From Streptomyces sp. ISL-66 (lineage in GTDB: Bacteria; Actinomycetota; Actinomycetes; Streptomycetales; Streptomycetaceae), in assembly GCF_018614135.1 (NCBI RefSeq), contig NZ_JAGGOW010000098.1:1-35212 (forward strand): a stretch of DNA of 35,212 bases. Reading direction: 5' to 3'. Positions 33,050 through 35,212 of this stretch are shown here, piece by piece. Every line of letters begins with the position of its first letter. Within the stretch, counting starts at the first letter, position 1. Made by a program: the position numbers and the translations under genes. A model generated the notes under the pieces. It saw nothing but the letters and a program-made list of their open reading frames with translations, was not told where the DNA came from and searched no databases.

Positions 33050-33616
33050 GTGCGGAAACTGATCTACGGCATGAACCTGACCCTGGACGGCTACATCGCC
33101 GCGGCCGGCGACGACATCGGCTGGAGCGGACCGCCGAGCGACGAGCTGTTCCAGTGGTGGCTCGACCACGAGCAGGCGTGTGGCCTGTCGCTGTACGGGC
33201 GCAAGCTGTGGGAGACGATGAGCTCCTACTGGCCGACCGGCGACCAGCAGCCCAACGCCACCCCGGCGGAGGTCGAGTTCGCGCGGAACTGGCGGGACAC
33301 GCCGAAGGTGGTGTTCTCCTCGACGATCGACAAGGTCGACTGGAACACCCGCCTGGTCTCCGGCGACGCGATCGCCGAGATCACCCGGCTCAAGGCCGAG
33401 GACGGCGGCCCAATGAACATCGGCGGCGCAACGCTCGCCGGGGCGGCCATGCGCGCCGGGCTGATCGACGAGTACGCGATCGCCGCCCATCCGGTCCTCG
33501 TGGGCAGCGGCACGCCGTTCTTCACCGCGCTCGACAGCTGGGTGAACCTGAACCTGGTGGAGACACGGACGTTTCCCGGCGGCGTGGTCCTGACCAGGTA
33601 CGAGACGAGGCGCTGA
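33050..33616 (+). CDS. Dihydrofolate reductase family protein (RibD C-terminal-like)
   Basis: GTG 33050 follows GGAAGG by 7 bases. The 188-residue product begins VRKLIYGMNLTLDGYIAAAG, then LSLYGRKLWETMSSYWPTGD, PKVVFSSTIDKVDWNTRLVS, GGPMNIGGATLAGAAMRAGL, IDEYAIAAHPVLVGSGTPFF and a final strand. This is the RibD C-terminal/DHFR-like fold with the GxxxxxG NADPH loop (IGGATLA). Such single-domain proteins are common in Streptomyces and their substrates are mostly unknown. The frame is intact. A perfect palindrome lies 30 bases past the stop. Confidence 0.92.
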   Translation: MRKLIYGMNLTLDGYIAAAGDDIGWSGPPSDELFQWWLDHEQACGLSLYGRKLWETMSSYWPTGDQQPNATPAEVEFARNWRDTPKVVFSSTIDKVDWNTRLVSGDAIAEITRLKAEDGGPMNIGGATLAGAAMRAGLIDEYAIAAHPVLVGSGTPFFTALDSWVNLNLVETRTFPGGVVLTRYETRR

Positions 33617-33646
33617 GCAGCAGCACCCACGCGCTAGCCTCACGGT

Positions 33647-33664
33647 GATGTCGTATACGACATC
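33647..33664. promoter_or_regulatory. Perfect 18-bp palindrome, probable operator
   Basis: GATGTCGTATACGACATC is identical to its reverse complement, and half-site-like GTACGAC recurs at 33666-33672. Perfect palindromes of this size are typical repressor sites. A TetR remnant lies 280 bases downstream. Confidence 0.55.
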
Positions 33665-33683
33665 GGTACGACACGGCCCGTGA

Positions 33684-33800
33684 GACGACGACATCAGCCG
33701 CGAGACCCCGTGTGGTGATCGTGCCTTTCACGAAGACCTTGCGGTCGTCGGTTCCAGTGATGCGGGCGGTCACCTGCAAGGCGGCTGCAGGGGAACTGGG
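33684..33800 (-). pseudogene. Possible hotdog thioesterase fragment
   Basis: The minus strand reads LQVTARITGTDDRKVFVKGT then ITTRGLAADVV, which resembles the central strands of 4HBT/PaaI thioesterases (AxxxxxDGRKVxVxGxI). The frame is not sustained on either side. Weak call. Confidence 0.3.
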
Positions 33801-33937
33801 CCGTGGTAGCGCGTCCGGAGGGAGACGGTCATTCCGGTTTCCCGGCGGCGGCGCATGCCCATCCCGTCAGTTCGTCGAGCCACCTCGGGGATCCCCGCCG
33901 GTCCGCGACGGCGGCAGGTGAGTCGCGGCCACCGGCG

Positions 33938-34140
33938 CGACGTACGCCGTCGCGCGAGCGGATCGTCGCCGGCGCGCCGGGCGCGGACCGAGCGCCACGA
34001 GCGTCCGGGAGATGGCCAAGCACGCCAAGGCGCCGCTCGGCTCGACGTACCACTACTTCCCCGAGGGTAAGCAGCAACTGGCCGGCGAGGCTGTCCGGTT
34101 TGCAGGTGAGTGGGTCGCGCGGAGCTTGCGTTGCCCGTCC
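33938..34140 (+). pseudogene. TetR-family (LmrA/YxaF-like) N-terminal remnant
   Basis: TPSRERIVAGA (about 33945-33980) matches the first helix of TetR regulators. After a short loss the text resumes as SVREMAKHAKAPLGSTYHYF, PEGKQQLAGEAVRFAGEWVA, the HTH recognition part and next helix of the LmrA/YxaF group. The ligand domain is gone. The palindrome at 33647-33664 could have been its operator. Confidence 0.6.
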
Positions 34141-34265
34141 GCTCGGTCGCAAAGCGCTAAAGCATCCGACTCCCTCGCTGAGGTACGTACACACAACCGG
34201 TGCGGCTCGCGCGGTTCCCCGAGCGCGCGGGTTGGTGGATGCTGAACGTCGGGGGTGGTCCCGCC

Positions 34266-35195
34266 ATGGCTGGTGAAAAGGATCGGCAGATCGTGATCGA
34301 AGTGATGGAGAGCCGGTTCTACCCAGAGCCGCTGGGGTGGACCGAATACTCGACGTTCCGGGTGGCCGGATCCCGGCCAGGCGGCATGCTCGACCGGAAC
34401 GCCGTCCGGGGTACGGCAGCCGAACGCGACGGGTGGCGGGCGGCGGGCGAGCTGTTCCACCGCTCGATGCGCGAGGCGGAGAACGTGTACAACGCCGTCA
34501 CCCGGCAGGGCGCGGGCCGTTACCTGCCCGGGGCACGACGCCGGAAGGAGCGCGCTGCGGAACGCTTCCGGGACGTCCTGGCCTCGACCGAGGAGCGCTA
34601 CGCGCCGGTGCGAGCGGAGATCAGGCGCCGTCTCGCCCTCGCTAGGGAAGAGGTGCGCCAGGAGCGGGAGGAACTCGAGCGCCGCGGGGCGGCGGAGGAG
34701 GCCGAGAGGAAGGAGCGGGAGCGGGTGAGGCTGGCGCGCGGGAAGCGCTGCCACGCGCTGGCGAGCCGGGCGTTGTGGGGTTGGGTGCTGGTCGGCGAGG
34801 ACGGCACGACCGCTCTCGTCCACCGTCACGACGTGGACCCCGCACAGCCGTTGCCGACCGCCTCAAGACGGTCTTCGGAGCCTCTGAACGCGTACGCGCT
34901 GGCGAGCGAGCTGGAGAAACTCGGACATGGGGAAGGGCTCACCTCCGTCCGGTGGGAGAAGGCGGCCCGCGAGAGGGTGGTCAGCGAATGCTCGACGCCG
35001 GAGGACCCGGTGCAGTTTGGGCAATGGTGGACCGCGGCCACCAGCGGCCGCTGGCGATCGCCCGGTGAGCTTCCCCCGCCCTCGTCGTCCTCATCCGGCC
35101 CGGGCCACGGACGCGGCCACTCGGGCAGCGATTACGGCGGCATTGGCGGGGACTTCGGCGGCGGCTTCAGCGGTGGTTTCGGTGGCGGCTACTAG
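34266..35195 (+). CDS. Hypothetical coiled-coil protein with Gly-rich C-terminal tail
   Basis: ATG 34266 is chosen because MAGEKDRQIVIEVMESRFYP looks like a native start and a G-rich ribosome site precedes it; an in-frame start at 34200 is possible but overlaps debris. Product of 309 residues. The centre (about 75-165) is a charged coiled coil (RRRKERAAERFRDVLASTEE, LAREEVRQEREELERRGAAE). A region with RALWGWVLVGEDGTTALVHR and PVQFGQWWTAATSGRW follows, then a Ser/Pro stretch and a tail of GGx repeats ending GGFSGGFGGGY. No signal peptide or membrane helix. I do not recognise the family; Gly-rich tails of this kind recur in actinobacterial proteins of unknown role. Confidence 0.7.
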   Translation: MAGEKDRQIVIEVMESRFYPEPLGWTEYSTFRVAGSRPGGMLDRNAVRGTAAERDGWRAAGELFHRSMREAENVYNAVTRQGAGRYLPGARRRKERAAERFRDVLASTEERYAPVRAEIRRRLALAREEVRQEREELERRGAAEEAERKERERVRLARGKRCHALASRALWGWVLVGEDGTTALVHRHDVDPAQPLPTASRRSSEPLNAYALASELEKLGHGEGLTSVRWEKAARERVVSECSTPEDPVQFGQWWTAATSGRWRSPGELPPPSSSSSGPGHGRGHSGSDYGGIGGDFGGGFSGGFGGGY

Positions 35196-35212
35196 GTCCT
35201 GTTTGGAGTTCA

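Overview
The window is very GC-rich and is almost certainly Streptomyces or a close actinomycete. The protein families point the same way: a DUF6153/DUF305/DUF4396 copper cluster, Streptomyces-type RHS proteins, a Tpg-like telomere terminal protein gene, TipA-type MerR, and an N-acetylmuramoyl-free Ser/Thr kinase with a Pro-rich linker. The many truncated genes, IS remnants and a broken tpg suggest an accessory region, such as a chromosome arm or an integrated linear replicon.

Layout, left to right. 1-1455: 3' part of an aromatic amino acid lyase (HAL/PAL fold) with altered catalytic motifs. 1456-3400: gene debris, a 750-bp transposon-like cassette with IS21-type ends around a TIGR04222-like gene, and a tpg pseudogene with an amber stop. 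3400-9358: small ORF, frameshifted secreted RTX-repeat protein, NTPase debris, secreted phospholipase D-like protein, broken HTH gene with a GCCGG microsatellite, ComB-family phosphatase. 9480-10749: truncated RHS protein with a basic toxin-like tail, its candidate immunity gene and a terminator. 10764-11352: internally deleted IS256-family element with intact inverted repeats that cuts a membrane protein gene. 11841-13412: secreted S33 peptidase. 13424-14083: LuxR fragment and a frameshifted DUF6262-like gene. 14387-17489: copper island (DUF6153, DUF305 lipoprotein, CsoR-type operator, DUF4396 membrane protein, Cys-rich four-helix copper protein, membrane proteins). 17598-18145: TetR fragment and VOC protein.

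18322-24624 is the most interesting unit: a minus-strand operon encoding a Cys-free double-glycine peptide followed by a complete NHLP/NHLM-type export system (HlyD adaptor, C39 peptidase-ABC transporter, second ABC transporter). No lanthipeptide, YcaO or radical-SAM maturase is visible, so the product may be an unmodified secreted peptide.

25035-35195: integrase and IstB debris, a VOC protein, a second RHS core (direct repeat of the first, 17 kb away) fused in frame to a beta-propeller domain, a TipA-like MerR regulator with its operator-like promoter, a membrane Ser/Thr kinase with an extracellular SH3-like tail, fragments of TetR, C45 peptidase and thioesterase genes, a dihydrofolate-reductase-like (RibD C-terminal) protein, a perfect palindrome next to a TetR remnant, and a coiled-coil protein with a Gly-rich tail.

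Several otherwise good genes are broken by one-base changes in short G/C runs, so either decay is recent or the assembly has homopolymer errors. No tRNA, rRNA or CRISPR array was seen.
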